Source of the DNA: an uncultured SAR86 cluster bacterium
GTDB lineage: Bacteria; Pseudomonadota; Gammaproteobacteria; Magnimaribacterales; D2472
DNA: 33,592 nt
Reading direction: 5' to 3'
Assembly: GCA_902558375.1 (NCBI GenBank)
Contig: CACEDQ010000012.1
Span: 1 to 33,592 of the forward strand
The notes beneath the pieces are model-generated. The model did not search any database, was not told the DNA's origin, and was given only the letters and a program-made list of their open reading frames with translations. This document shows, piece by piece, positions 1 through 7,373 of this stretch; the first letter of the stretch is position 1; each line of letters begins with the position of its first letter. A program made the translations under genes and the position numbers.

Positions 1-102
1 CTCCCTAAAAAAGGTGACGTTGTAAAAATTGAAAATCTTTCCATCAAAGTTACCCATGCTGATGACAGAAAAATAGATAAAGTTCAGATAACAAAATCTT
101 AA
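1..102 (+). CDS. CorC/HlyC-family C-terminal domain (3' fragment)
   Basis: The window opens inside a gene in frame 1. It encodes 33 residues beginning LPKKGDVVKIENLSIKV and ends with TAA at 100-102. The pattern of a short basic stretch, GDxV, then a strand of the type 'feV..AD.R.I..V.I' is that of the transporter-associated (CorC_HlyC) C-terminal domain of CorC/YbeX proteins. These are cytoplasmic or membrane-associated and linked to Mg/Co export. In Gammaproteobacteria corC lies directly upstream of lnt, as here. The stop overlaps the lnt start as TAATG, which suggests translational coupling. Only the tail is visible, so membership is inferred from this motif and synteny. Confidence 0.72.
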   Translation, partial: LPKKGDVVKIENLSIKVTHADDRKIDKVQITKS

Positions 103-1568
103 TGGCCCTTAAGAAATATTTCACTGGATTCGTGTTTGGGCTTATTGGAATATTTGCATTTGCACCCTTCTCCATCAAGCCGCTGATATTAATATCATAT
201 GCATACTTAATAAGATCTATATTATTTGAAAATACACATACATTTAAGAAATTAATATCTTGGGTAATTGGTCATTGGGGTTTTGGAATGTCATGGTTAA
301 TAGTAAGTGTTTACTATTATGGAGAAACAAGTATATTAATATCTCTTGTTATTTTTATTCTATTAACTTTATTCCTTACACTGTGTTTTGGATTACCTTT
401 AATAGCATTAAAATACAGATTATTTAGAGGTAAGACTGGGTCTAAATATTTTAAAATTTTTTCTATTTCTAGTCTTCTGATTTTATTTGAATTATCAAGA
501 TATCATTTATTAAATGGGGTTCCGTGGTTAATTCCAGGAACTGTTTTTCTTGATACACCACTTCATTCAATTTATTCTCTTGTTGGAGTTACAGGAGGCT
601 CTTTCATTGTCTATCTCATAGCTACTTCAATAGCAATTTTTTGGGAGCATAGATATAAAATATTCTTTGGATCTTTAGTATTATTTATTCCAATAATTGA
701 TAAAAACGAAATAACTGAATTCGATCTTAACGTTTCAATAATTCAACCCTCCTCCGATCCCTTTCAAAAATATAATCTTGGTTATAAATCATATATTGAA
801 AATAATATTCTTGATCTGATAAAAGATACATCTTTAGAATCACAAATGATTGTGCTGCCTGAAGCAGAGCTTCCATATTCGTTAAATTCAAATAATTTTA
901 GACAGTTCATTAAAAAAATTAATAAAAAAGATAAAGAAATTATTATGGGTGTTTGGAATATTAACGATAAAACTCTCTTTAACTCATTAATCAACGTTAA
1001 TACTAACCAAATCTATAATAAAAGACATCTAGTACCATTTGGTGAATATATACCCTTTACAAGCTCACTAAGGGGCCTAATAGATTTTTTTGATATGCCG
1101 ATGTCAAATGTAGCTCATGGCAGCAGTATTCAGGATAATATTCAAATTAGCAGTATAGATGGGGTAAGCTTCTCACCTCTAATATGTTTTGATGTTGCGT
1201 TTGGAAATACTGTTAGAAAAAGCAACATTAGTTCTAATTTTATAATTAATGTTAGTAATGACACTTGGTTTGGGAAATCAATGGGCCCATATCAGCACCT
1301 AGCAATAACAAGAATTAGAGCTATTGAAAATAATAAATGGATTGTAAGAGCTACCAATGATGGTATTTCAGCAATAATAACTAATAATGGGACAATTGTT
1401 GATAAGATTGATAAAAATATCTCTGGTGTAATTAATTCTGGTATTAATTTTACTTATGAAAGAAGCCTATATAATATTTTTGGACACCATATTCCGTTTA
1501 TTTTGGCTTTAATAGTGGTTTTAACATCGCTTATAATTGATTTATGTTCAAAAAGAAAAAAATATTAA
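102..1568 (+). CDS. lnt: apolipoprotein N-acyltransferase
   Basis: Lnt adds the third acyl chain to the N-terminal cysteine of lipoproteins in the inner membrane, the last step of lipoprotein maturation before Lol sorting. The 488 residues match the family length of about 500. The first ~200 residues are hydrophobic with several membrane segments, followed by a periplasmic nitrilase-type domain and a final membrane helix near 465-482. The catalytic triad is visible: Glu254 in VLPEAELP, Lys307 in NKRHLVPFGEY and Cys362 in SPLICFDVAF. The conserved NVSNDTWFG and IRAIEN stretches follow. The start overlaps the upstream CorC stop (TAATG), and the 3' end overlaps the next gene by 25 bases. A three-gene operon is likely. 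Confidence 0.96.
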   Translation: MALKKYFTGFVFGLIGIFAFAPFSIKPLILISYAYLIRSILFENTHTFKKLISWVIGHWGFGMSWLIVSVYYYGETSILISLVIFILLTLFLTLCFGLPLIALKYRLFRGKTGSKYFKIFSISSLLILFELSRYHLLNGVPWLIPGTVFLDTPLHSIYSLVGVTGGSFIVYLIATSIAIFWEHRYKIFFGSLVLFIPIIDKNEITEFDLNVSIIQPSSDPFQKYNLGYKSYIENNILDLIKDTSLESQMIVLPEAELPYSLNSNNFRQFIKKINKKDKEIIMGVWNINDKTLFNSLINVNTNQIYNKRHLVPFGEYIPFTSSLRGLIDFFDMPMSNVAHGSSIQDNIQISSIDGVSFSPLICFDVAFGNTVRKSNISSNFIINVSNDTWFGKSMGPYQHLAITRIRAIENNKWIVRATNDGISAIITNNGTIVDKIDKNISGVINSGINFTYERSLYNIFGHHIPFILALIVVLTSLIIDLCSKRKKY

Positions 1569-2083
1569 TATTATTGCTTTTCTCAGTAATTACATATGCT
1601 GAAAATGCCTATATTGAAGTTGATATATCTGAACAAAGACTATATTTGATAGAAAATAGTCTAATCAAAGCATCATATCCAATTTCCACATCTAAATATG
1701 GAGAGGGCAGTATTGAAAACTCATTCAAAACACCACTTGGAGAACATTCTATTAAAGAAATGATTGGTGAAGAGGCAGAGATAAACACTATATTTACTTC
1801 AAGAATAAATACTAAGAGATCTGCAACTATAATTGATCAGTTTGAAGATACCGATAATGACTATGTTACATCCAGAATAATGTGGCTAGATGGCGAAGAG
1901 GATGGTTTCAACAAAGGTGGAAATGTAGACTCTTTTCGAAGATATATATACATCCACGGAACTCATGAGGAAGGACTAATAGGCACAAAAGCATCACATG
2001 GCTGCATTAGAATGTTCAATTATGACGTAATTGAATTATTTAATTTAGTAAATATTGGGACAAAAGTTCTAATTAGAGCCTAA
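1544..2083 (+). CDS. exported L,D-transpeptidase (YkuD domain)
   Basis: This 179-residue protein begins with a signal peptide (basic MFKKKK, hydrophobic core, cleavage probably after ITYA near residue 19). A YkuD/ErfK catalytic domain fills the rest. The active-site signature is intact: His138 in YIHGT, then Ser151-His152-Gly153-Cys154-Ile-Arg. Family members form 3-3 peptidoglycan crosslinks or attach proteins to the peptidoglycan in the periplasm; which reaction occurs here cannot be told. It resembles the minimal, single-domain proteobacterial proteins without LysM. Its ATG lies 25 bases inside lnt in another reading frame, so translation is probably coupled to lnt. It ends 22 bases from the convergent beta-oxidation gene. 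Confidence 0.93.
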   Translation: MFKKKKILILLLFSVITYAENAYIEVDISEQRLYLIENSLIKASYPISTSKYGEGSIENSFKTPLGEHSIKEMIGEEAEINTIFTSRINTKRSATIIDQFEDTDNDYVTSRIMWLDGEEDGFNKGGNVDSFRRYIYIHGTHEEGLIGTKASHGCIRMFNYDVIELFNLVNIGTKVLIRA

Positions 2084-2105
2084 TATCCTAAATTAAACAT
2101 ACCTA

Positions 2106-4286
2106 TTAAAAATTTCCTGCAACTGAGGACATAGCAAAATTAAGTTTTTCTTTTCTATCATCACCCGAAGGCGCAATATTTAGCTTTTCTCCACTTTGTG
2201 CAAGCTTTATAAGTAATTCACTAGGTTTATATGCGTCATTTCCAGTAATTTCATGATATTTCTTTAATTTATCTACAACAACGTCTAAACCCATAGCATT
2301 TGCATGATGCATTGGTCCACCTCTCCATATTGGAAAACCATAACCATTAATATAAACAACATCTATATCAGCTGCTCTCTGTGCTACACCCTCTGATAAT
2401 ATATCAGCCCCCTCATTAATAAGAGCTAAGATACACCTGTCAGTAATTTCTTCATCTGAAATTTCTCTTCTTGTAAAACCATTCTCTGCAGAAATCTTTT
2501 CATAGACTTCTTCGTTTTCTGGAGCTGGGTTGGGAGCTCTTGAGCCTTCGCTATAGTTGTAATAACCTTTGCCATTTTTTTGACCAAATCTATCGTTATC
2601 ACATAAATAATCCCCAATCTTTGCATGAAGTGGCGATTCAACACCGCTAAGCTTTCTTGCTCTCCAGCCAAGATCAAGACCAACTAAATCCATCATTCTA
2701 AATGGACCCATATTTAATCCAAATGATTCTATTGCTTGATCAATTTGATGGGGAAGGGCGCCCTCAAGAAGAAGCATATTAGCCTGTGCTGTATAGTTAA
2801 AAAGCATCCTATTGCCAATAAAGCCAGGTGCATTAAGAGATACAACCGCAGCTTTTTTTATCTTCTTGCTAACTGTCATCACACTAGCTAATGTTTCATG
2901 AGATGTCTGTTCTCCACGAACTACTTCTAACAATCTCATGATATTTGCTGGACTAAAGAAGTGAGTACCTACTACCTTATCAGGCCTTTTTGTTACTGAT
3001 GCTATTGCATCTACATCTAATCCAGAGGTGTTACTTGCAAGTATCGCGTTTTCATTAGTATGCTCATCAAGACTTTTAAAAATTTCTAATTTTAAATCTA
3101 GATTTTCATATACAGCCTCGATTGCAATATCGACATCACGTAGATCTTTATATTCAAGACTTGAAGATATGAGTCCAAAAACCATATCTTTTTGATCTTG
3201 CGTCATTCGACCTTTACCAACCATAAAGTCATAATTTTTTTCTATTACAGAAAGACCTCTTTTCAAATTTTCTTCGTCTTGATCAATTATATGGACTGGT
3301 ATTCCTGCATTAGCAAAACACATAGCAATACCTCCACCCATAGTTCCTGATCCAATGATTCCAGCCTTTTTAATATCCATTGAAGGGGTGTCGGCAGGAA
3401 CATCTGAAATTTTTGATGCAGCTCGCTCTCCAAAGAATATATGAATCATTGCTTCTCTTTGCGGATGCATTAGGCACTCAACAAACAATTCTCCTTCTTT
3501 TTTTAAGCCTTCATCAAAATCATCAAGATTTATAGCAGCTTCTACACATTTAATGATTTGACCTGGTGCAAACTGACCCTTTCTTGCCTTAGCTGCCAAA
3601 GCTTGCGCCTCAACTAAAACATTTTCTGATCCTCTAGCTTCGATCATTTTTTCATTAAGGTCGCGAACTTTAGGGTGATTAGAGCCTTCTATTGCCTTTT
3701 CTTTAGCAAATTGAATAGAATCTTCTACAACATTATCAGATAGTAAGTCGACAATACCCATATCTAAAGCCTTTTTAGCTGGTACATGTGCTCCAGTAAG
3801 CATCATTTTTAATGCTTCAGAGGGACCAGCAAGTCTAGGAAGCCTTTGTGTACCACCACCGCCAGGTAAAAGGCCTAAATTAACCTCTGGAAGTCCAACA
3901 AAAGCCTGTTTAGAGGCTATTCTGTAATTACAACATAAAGCTGTTTCTAGTCCTCCACCTAAAGTTATACCATTAATAGCTGCAACTAATGGTTTTGAGC
4001 AATATTCCATGCTTTTAAAGACATCATTTAAGCTGTGACCGCTCATATTGCCGCCAAATTCTGAAATATCTGCTCCGGCTATAAATGCTCTTCCTTTTCC
4101 TGTAACAACTACACCAACAACATCTTTATCAGCCTCTGCCTTAGCAATACCTTCAAAAAGACCATTCCTAACACCCTCACTTAGAGGATTCACAGGCGGG
4201 TTATCTACAGTTAAAAGCGCAACGCCATCAACAATTTCATAGTGGACTGTTCCTTTCAATTTATACTCCGTAAACAAATTAGACAT
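2106..4286 (-). CDS. bifunctional enoyl-CoA hydratase / 3-hydroxyacyl-CoA dehydrogenase
   Basis: This 726-residue enzyme carries two successive beta-oxidation activities: hydration of trans-2-enoyl-CoA and NAD-dependent oxidation of L-3-hydroxyacyl-CoA. The crotonase domain spans about 10-200, with catalytic glutamates Glu114 (GGGLETAL) and Glu134 (LPEVNLGLLPGGGGTQRL). The Rossmann NAD domain starts near 307 with GIIGSGTMGGG. The dehydrogenase His442 (THFFSP) and Glu454 are present, followed by NAPGFIGNRM and two C-terminal helical domains. The opening TVDNPPVNPLSEGVRNGL resembles the peroxisomal-type/FadJ-like branch more than FadB, so I give no symbol. No thiolase subunit is adjacent, so the third step must be encoded elsewhere. 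The ATG at 4286 has no Shine-Dalgarno. Confidence 0.93.
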   Translation of the reverse strand: MSNLFTEYKLKGTVHYEIVDGVALLTVDNPPVNPLSEGVRNGLFEGIAKAEADKDVVGVVVTGKGRAFIAGADISEFGGNMSGHSLNDVFKSMEYCSKPLVAAINGITLGGGLETALCCNYRIASKQAFVGLPEVNLGLLPGGGGTQRLPRLAGPSEALKMMLTGAHVPAKKALDMGIVDLLSDNVVEDSIQFAKEKAIEGSNHPKVRDLNEKMIEARGSENVLVEAQALAAKARKGQFAPGQIIKCVEAAINLDDFDEGLKKEGELFVECLMHPQREAMIHIFFGERAASKISDVPADTPSMDIKKAGIIGSGTMGGGIAMCFANAGIPVHIIDQDEENLKRGLSVIEKNYDFMVGKGRMTQDQKDMVFGLISSSLEYKDLRDVDIAIEAVYENLDLKLEIFKSLDEHTNENAILASNTSGLDVDAIASVTKRPDKVVGTHFFSPANIMRLLEVVRGEQTSHETLASVMTVSKKIKKAAVVSLNAPGFIGNRMLFNYTAQANMLLLEGALPHQIDQAIESFGLNMGPFRMMDLVGLDLGWRARKLSGVESPLHAKIGDYLCDNDRFGQKNGKGYYNYSEGSRAPNPAPENEEVYEKISAENGFTRREISDEEITDRCILALINEGADILSEGVAQRAADIDVVYINGYGFPIWRGGPMHHANAMGLDVVVDKLKKYHEITGNDAYKPSELLIKLAQSGEKLNIAPSGDDRKEKLNFAMSSVAGNF

Positions 4287-4378
4287 GCATTATACATAAA
4301 AAATAAGCATATTTATCCTTATAAAATCGTACATTTAGTGATTATTTATAATAAATTAAATTTATTTTATAAAAACTA

Positions 4379-4406
4379 TTGATAATATAATATAAGTATA
4401 TATAAT
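4379..4406 (+). promoter_or_regulatory. sigma70-type promoter for the 4413-4490 small RNA
   Basis: TTGATA at 4379-4384 and a perfect TATAAT at 4401-4406 are separated by 16 bases. Initiation about 7 bases downstream would begin at ~4413, exactly the first base of the small RNA's 5' hairpin. The surrounding sequence is AT-rich, so other -10-like boxes occur by chance. The match between predicted start and hairpin start is what singles this one out. Confidence 0.55.
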
Positions 4407-4412
4407 AGTACT

Positions 4413-4490
4413 TGTCAGCACTCCTCTCCCCCTATTAGATTTGCTGACACTCTGGAATCATATGGAGGGCTCAGTCCCTCCATTTTTAAT
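4413..4490 (+). ncRNA. candidate small RNA with CU-rich loop (two hairpins)
   Basis: In this otherwise AT-rich gap a GC-richer block of about 78 bases has the layout of a free-standing small RNA. An 8-bp stem pairs 4413-4420 (TGTCAGCA) with 4442-4449 (TGCTGACA). Its 21-base loop contains the pyrimidine run CTCCTCTCCCCC. A short linker leads to a second hairpin, 4462-4469 with 4476-4483, followed by a T-rich stretch like an intrinsic terminator. A promoter sits just upstream. No open reading frame fits the block. The CU-rich loop could pair with Shine-Dalgarno-like GGAGG sequences, as in the CU-loop sRNAs of Alphaproteobacteria. It could instead be an attenuating leader for the small ORF at 4506. 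I do not recognise it as a named family. Confidence 0.55.
4462..4490 (+). terminator. intrinsic terminator or attenuator hairpin
   Basis: ATGGAGGG (4462-4469) and CCCTCCAT (4476-4483) form a perfect 8-bp stem closed by the 6-base loop CTCAGT. It is followed by TTTTAAT, giving the GC stem plus U-tract of a Rho-independent terminator. The U-tract is short, so partial read-through into the small ORF at 4506 is plausible. Confidence 0.6.
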
Positions 4491-4505
4491 TTAAGAAGTA
4501 AATAT

Positions 4506-4592
4506 ATGAGTAAATATAAAGAAATATTTGAAACTGCAATTTTAGTTAGCGTTTTTGTGATTTCTGTTCTTGCAATTGGGCCAATAGCTTAA
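4506..4592 (+). CDS. 28-residue single-pass membrane miniprotein (candidate)
   Basis: ATG at 4506 opens a 28-codon frame ending TAA at 4592. The product starts MSKYKEIFETA, polar and charged, then about 16 hydrophobic residues (ILVSVFVISVLAIGPIA), which would make one transmembrane helix with the N-terminus in the cytoplasm. AAGAAG at 4493-4498, 7 bases before the ATG, is a reasonable ribosome binding site. That is notable because most genes in this window lack one. It lies between the candidate sRNA terminator and the glutathione-peroxidase-like gene (28-base gap). Function is unknown. Chance ORFs of this size are common, but the RBS and the clean helix design argue for reality. Confidence 0.45.
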   Translation: MSKYKEIFETAILVSVFVISVLAIGPIA

Positions 4593-4620
4593 TAATCAGT
4601 AAATATATATAATTTTCTTA

Positions 4621-5148
4621 ATGAAAAAATTTTTACTAACTTTATTTGGTCTTTTTTTAGTTCATAACATTTATGCTTGTCCAGATCTTTTGAATTCTGA
4701 TATGCGAATATTAGACTCTTCTGATACACAAAATTTGTGCACTTATGAAGGTAAAACATTACTAGTAGTTAACGTCGCGAGTCGATGTGGATATACCTAT
4801 CAATACTCTGGGCTTCAAAATTTGTATGAAAAGTATAAAGATGATGGTTTTGTTGTTTTGGGTGTTCCTTCAAGAGATTTTTTTCAAGAATATTCAAAAG
4901 AAAGTGCTGTGGCTGAGTTCTGTTCAACTGAATATGGAGTTGATTTTCCTATGTTTGCAACCGTAAAAGTAAGAGGAAAAAAAGCCCATCCTTTTTATAA
5001 AAAATTAAAAGAAGAATCTGGTGTTGAGCCAAAATGGAATTTTAATAAGTACTTAATTTCAAAAGACGGAAAGGTTGTATCAACATTTAAATCTGGTGTG
5101 AGGCCAGACTCAGTAGAATTAATATCTGCAATTGAGAAAATTCTTTAA
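4621..5148 (+). CDS. exported glutathione-peroxidase-like thiol peroxidase
   Basis: This 175-residue GPx-family protein would reduce hydroperoxides with a cysteine rather than selenocysteine. Peroxidatic Cys56 lies in NVASRCGYT and the KWNF segment supplies Trp139 and Asn140. A probable resolving cysteine, Cys101, sits in EFCSTEYGVDFP, as in thioredoxin-dependent GPx enzymes. The usual FPCNQF loop is VPSRDF (82-86), so the second cysteine and the tetrad glutamine are missing. The N-terminus is a signal peptide ending NIYA followed by Cys20, so the protein is exported and might be lipidated (weak lipobox IYAC). TATAAT at 4608-4613 is 7 bases before the ATG, suggesting a leaderless mRNA. It converges on rpiA with a 2-base gap. 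Confidence 0.88.
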   Translation: MKKFLLTLFGLFLVHNIYACPDLLNSDMRILDSSDTQNLCTYEGKTLLVVNVASRCGYTYQYSGLQNLYEKYKDDGFVVLGVPSRDFFQEYSKESAVAEFCSTEYGVDFPMFATVKVRGKKAHPFYKKLKEESGVEPKWNFNKYLISKDGKVVSTFKSGVRPDSVELISAIEKIL

Positions 5149-5150
5149 TA

Positions 5151-5789
5151 TTAACTAGATACTAAAACTTTCTTTGGTTTGTTGAAAGCAAAGATCCCGT
5201 TGTCTACTACTCCTGGTATATTATTTAGTAAAGCCTCTATTGCTTCTGGATTTGATATATCAAAATCTTTGATATCCAATATATCATTGCCTTGATCGGT
5301 AACAAAGCCAGCTCTGTAAATAGGTGTTCCGCCCATAGATACAATTTTTCTTGCAACTAAACTTCTACTTTCTGGAAGAACCTCTACGGGCAATGGGAAA
5401 GCTCCAAGCTGTGACACTAGTTTTGTTTCATCAACAATACATACAAACTCATTGGAAGCAGACGCAACGATTTTCTCTCTCGTATGAGCGCCACCACCTC
5501 CTTTTATTAGCTCATAATTCGGAGAAACTTCATCTGCACCATCTATGTAATAGGCAATGTCTATAACATCATTTAGATTAAAAACCTCAATACCTTTTTC
5601 ATTTAATAAGTTCGAAGATGCTTCTGAGCTTGATACCGCTCCAGCAAATAAATTTTTATATGCACCAAGTTCTTCTATAAAAAAATTTACAGTAGAACCA
5701 GTTCCAATACCCAAAATCATATCAGGGTGAAGTTTGTCTTTAATATAATCTATTGCTTGTTTAGCAACATTTATCTTTGAGCTACTCAT
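5151..5789 (-). CDS. rpiA: ribose-5-phosphate isomerase A
   Basis: RpiA interconverts ribose 5-phosphate and ribulose 5-phosphate in the non-oxidative pentose phosphate pathway (cytosol). I choose the ATG at 5789, giving 212 residues starting MSSSKINVAKQA, close to the usual ~219. An upstream TTG at 5816 would add nine poorly fitting residues. Family motifs are in order: ILGIGTGSTV near the N-terminus, YIDGADEV, IKGGGGAHTREKIVA with the catalytic glutamate, then FPLPVEVLP. A TATTAT box (5802 to 5797 on this strand) ends 7 bases before the ATG, so the mRNA may be leaderless. The gene is divergent from ilvA and converges on the GPx-like gene. Confidence 0.96.
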   Translation of the reverse strand: MSSSKINVAKQAIDYIKDKLHPDMILGIGTGSTVNFFIEELGAYKNLFAGAVSSSEASSNLLNEKGIEVFNLNDVIDIAYYIDGADEVSPNYELIKGGGGAHTREKIVASASNEFVCIVDETKLVSQLGAFPLPVEVLPESRSLVARKIVSMGGTPIYRAGFVTDQGNDILDIKDFDISNPEAIEALLNNIPGVVDNGIFAFNKPKKVLVSS

Positions 5790-5794
5790 ATCTG

Positions 5795-5800
5795 TATAAT
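5795..5800 (+). promoter_or_regulatory. candidate -10 box for ilvA, shared with rpiA
   Basis: TATAAT at 5795-5800 would start ilvA transcription near 5807, about 22 bases before its TTG codon. The same bases read on the other strand (TATTAT, 5802 to 5797) are placed to start rpiA at its ATG. Neither direction has a convincing -35, so this rests on the -10 match and its position in the 39-base divergent gap. Confidence 0.35.
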
Positions 5801-5828
5801 ACAAGAAAAATAACAATAGAAAATTATC

Positions 5829-7373
5829 TTGAGATTAAAAATAAAGAAAACAGGTTCTTTTAAGAACTCTAAAAGATATCTAAAGCTAATTGAAGATGCA
5901 TCTGTATATGATGTAGCAATAAACTCGCCCATAACATATGCACCTAATTTATCTTTAAAAGAAAAAAATAAGATCTTTTTAAAAAGAGAAGATTTACAAC
6001 CAATTTTTTCTTTTAAAAATAGAGGAGCTTATAACAAAATAATCAATTTATCTGATTCTGAAAAGAAGAGGGGTGTTATAGCTGCCTCGGCGGGAAATCA
6101 TGCACAAGGTGTTGCAAGTGCTTGTAAAAAATTAAAAATAAAGTGCACTATTGTAATGCCGATAACAACACCTGAGATAAAAATTAAAGATGTAAAAAGG
6201 TTTGGCGCAAAAATAATACTGCATGGTGATGATGTAAATACAGCTTTACATAAGGCAAAATCTTTTTCAAAGAAAAAGAAATTAACCTTTGTTCATCCCT
6301 TTGACGACCCTTATACAATTGCTGGTCAAGGAACAATTGGTAAAGAAATTCTTGAGGATGATAATCATTATGATGCTGTATTTGTTCCAGTTGGAGGCGG
6401 AGGAATTCTGGCTGGCGTCTCTTCATGGATTGCTCAACACAACAAAAAAATTAAGATAATTGGAGTGGAAGTAGAGGACTCAGCTTGTTTTACAGAAGCA
6501 ATAAAAGCTAATAAAAGGATTACACTCAAAGAAGTTGGTTTATTTGCAGATGGTGTAGCAGTATCTCAAGTTGGTAAAAATAATTTTGATGTTTTAAAAG
6601 AATGTGTCGATGAGGTTATAACAGTCACAGTAGATGAGGTTTGCGCTGCTGTAAAAGATATATTTGAAGATACTAGAGTGCTATCAGAGCCCGCTGGAGC
6701 ACTTGCCTTAGCTGGACTAAAAGTTTACTCAAAGAAAATTAAGGGTAAAAACTTATTAGCTATTAGTAGTGGCGCCAATGTTAACTTCCAAAGATTGAAC
6801 TTTATTGTTGAAAGATCTGAGCTAGGTGAAAATAGAGAAAAAATACTTAGTATAAAAATACCGGAACAACCAGGAAGTTTTTTAAATCTCTCCAGAATAT
6901 TTGGAGCATCGTTAATAACTGAGTTCAATTATAGAAAATCAGATTTAAATGACGCATATGTTCTTGTTGGGGTCAGAACAAAGACAGACAAATCGTATCA
7001 AGTGATAAAAAATAAATTAAAAAAATCTGGCTATGTCTTTAAAGACCTTACAAGAAATGAGATTTCTAATGACCATCTGCGACATATGGTGGGAGGAAGA
7101 ATTAATCAAAAAGGTCATAAAAATGAAAGAATTTTTAGAGGCGAATTTCCTGAAAAGCCTGGAGCTCTTTTAACATTCTTAGAAAAATTTGGCAGTAACT
7201 GGAACATATCATTATTTCATTATAGAAATCTTGGATCAGCATTTGGGAAAATATTAATTGGAATAGAAGACACCAATTCAAATAAGATGCATCTTATAAA
7301 ACATCTTAATAAGACAGATACTGTATTTATTGAAGAGACTTCTAATAAAGCCTATAAAGACTTTTTAAAATAA
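5829..7373 (+). CDS. ilvA: threonine ammonia-lyase (threonine dehydratase), biosynthetic
   Basis: IlvA deaminates threonine to 2-oxobutanoate, the first committed step to isoleucine. The 514-residue length equals that of the biosynthetic type. A PLP-dependent catalytic domain covers about 15-325: the Schiff-base lysine is Lys63 in SFKNRGAY, with AASAGNHAQGVA and the phosphate-cradling GGGGILAG. Two ACT-like regulatory repeats follow (about 340-420 and 435-510), the site of isoleucine/valine allostery in relatives. The start must be TTG at 5829: an in-frame TAG lies 10 bases upstream and no ATG or GTG occurs before the conserved region. It stands alone, without other ilv genes. Its stop abuts that of the convergent outer-membrane gene with no gap. 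Confidence 0.96.
   Translation: MRLKIKKTGSFKNSKRYLKLIEDASVYDVAINSPITYAPNLSLKEKNKIFLKREDLQPIFSFKNRGAYNKIINLSDSEKKRGVIAASAGNHAQGVASACKKLKIKCTIVMPITTPEIKIKDVKRFGAKIILHGDDVNTALHKAKSFSKKKKLTFVHPFDDPYTIAGQGTIGKEILEDDNHYDAVFVPVGGGGILAGVSSWIAQHNKKIKIIGVEVEDSACFTEAIKANKRITLKEVGLFADGVAVSQVGKNNFDVLKECVDEVITVTVDEVCAAVKDIFEDTRVLSEPAGALALAGLKVYSKKIKGKNLLAISSGANVNFQRLNFIVERSELGENREKILSIKIPEQPGSFLNLSRIFGASLITEFNYRKSDLNDAYVLVGVRTKTDKSYQVIKNKLKKSGYVFKDLTRNEISNDHLRHMVGGRINQKGHKNERIFRGEFPEKPGALLTFLEKFGSNWNISLFHYRNLGSAFGKILIGIEDTNSNKMHLIKHLNKTDTVFIEETSNKAYKDFLK

Noticed and set aside
4048-4242. Plus-strand frame of 64 codons inside the beta-oxidation gene
   Set aside because: Its Pro/Ser/Thr-rich composition is that of an antisense shadow of the crotonase domain.
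4289-4294. TATAAT on the minus strand 2 bases before the beta-oxidation gene ATG
   Set aside because: Initiation would fall inside the coding region and remove the start codon, so it is unlikely to be the promoter of this gene.
4292-4309. Six-codon frame (MLIFYV) with AAGGA upstream, just before the beta-oxidation gene on the minus strand
   Set aside because: It would make a possible leader peptide, but it is too short to support and the AT-rich sequence easily yields such frames.
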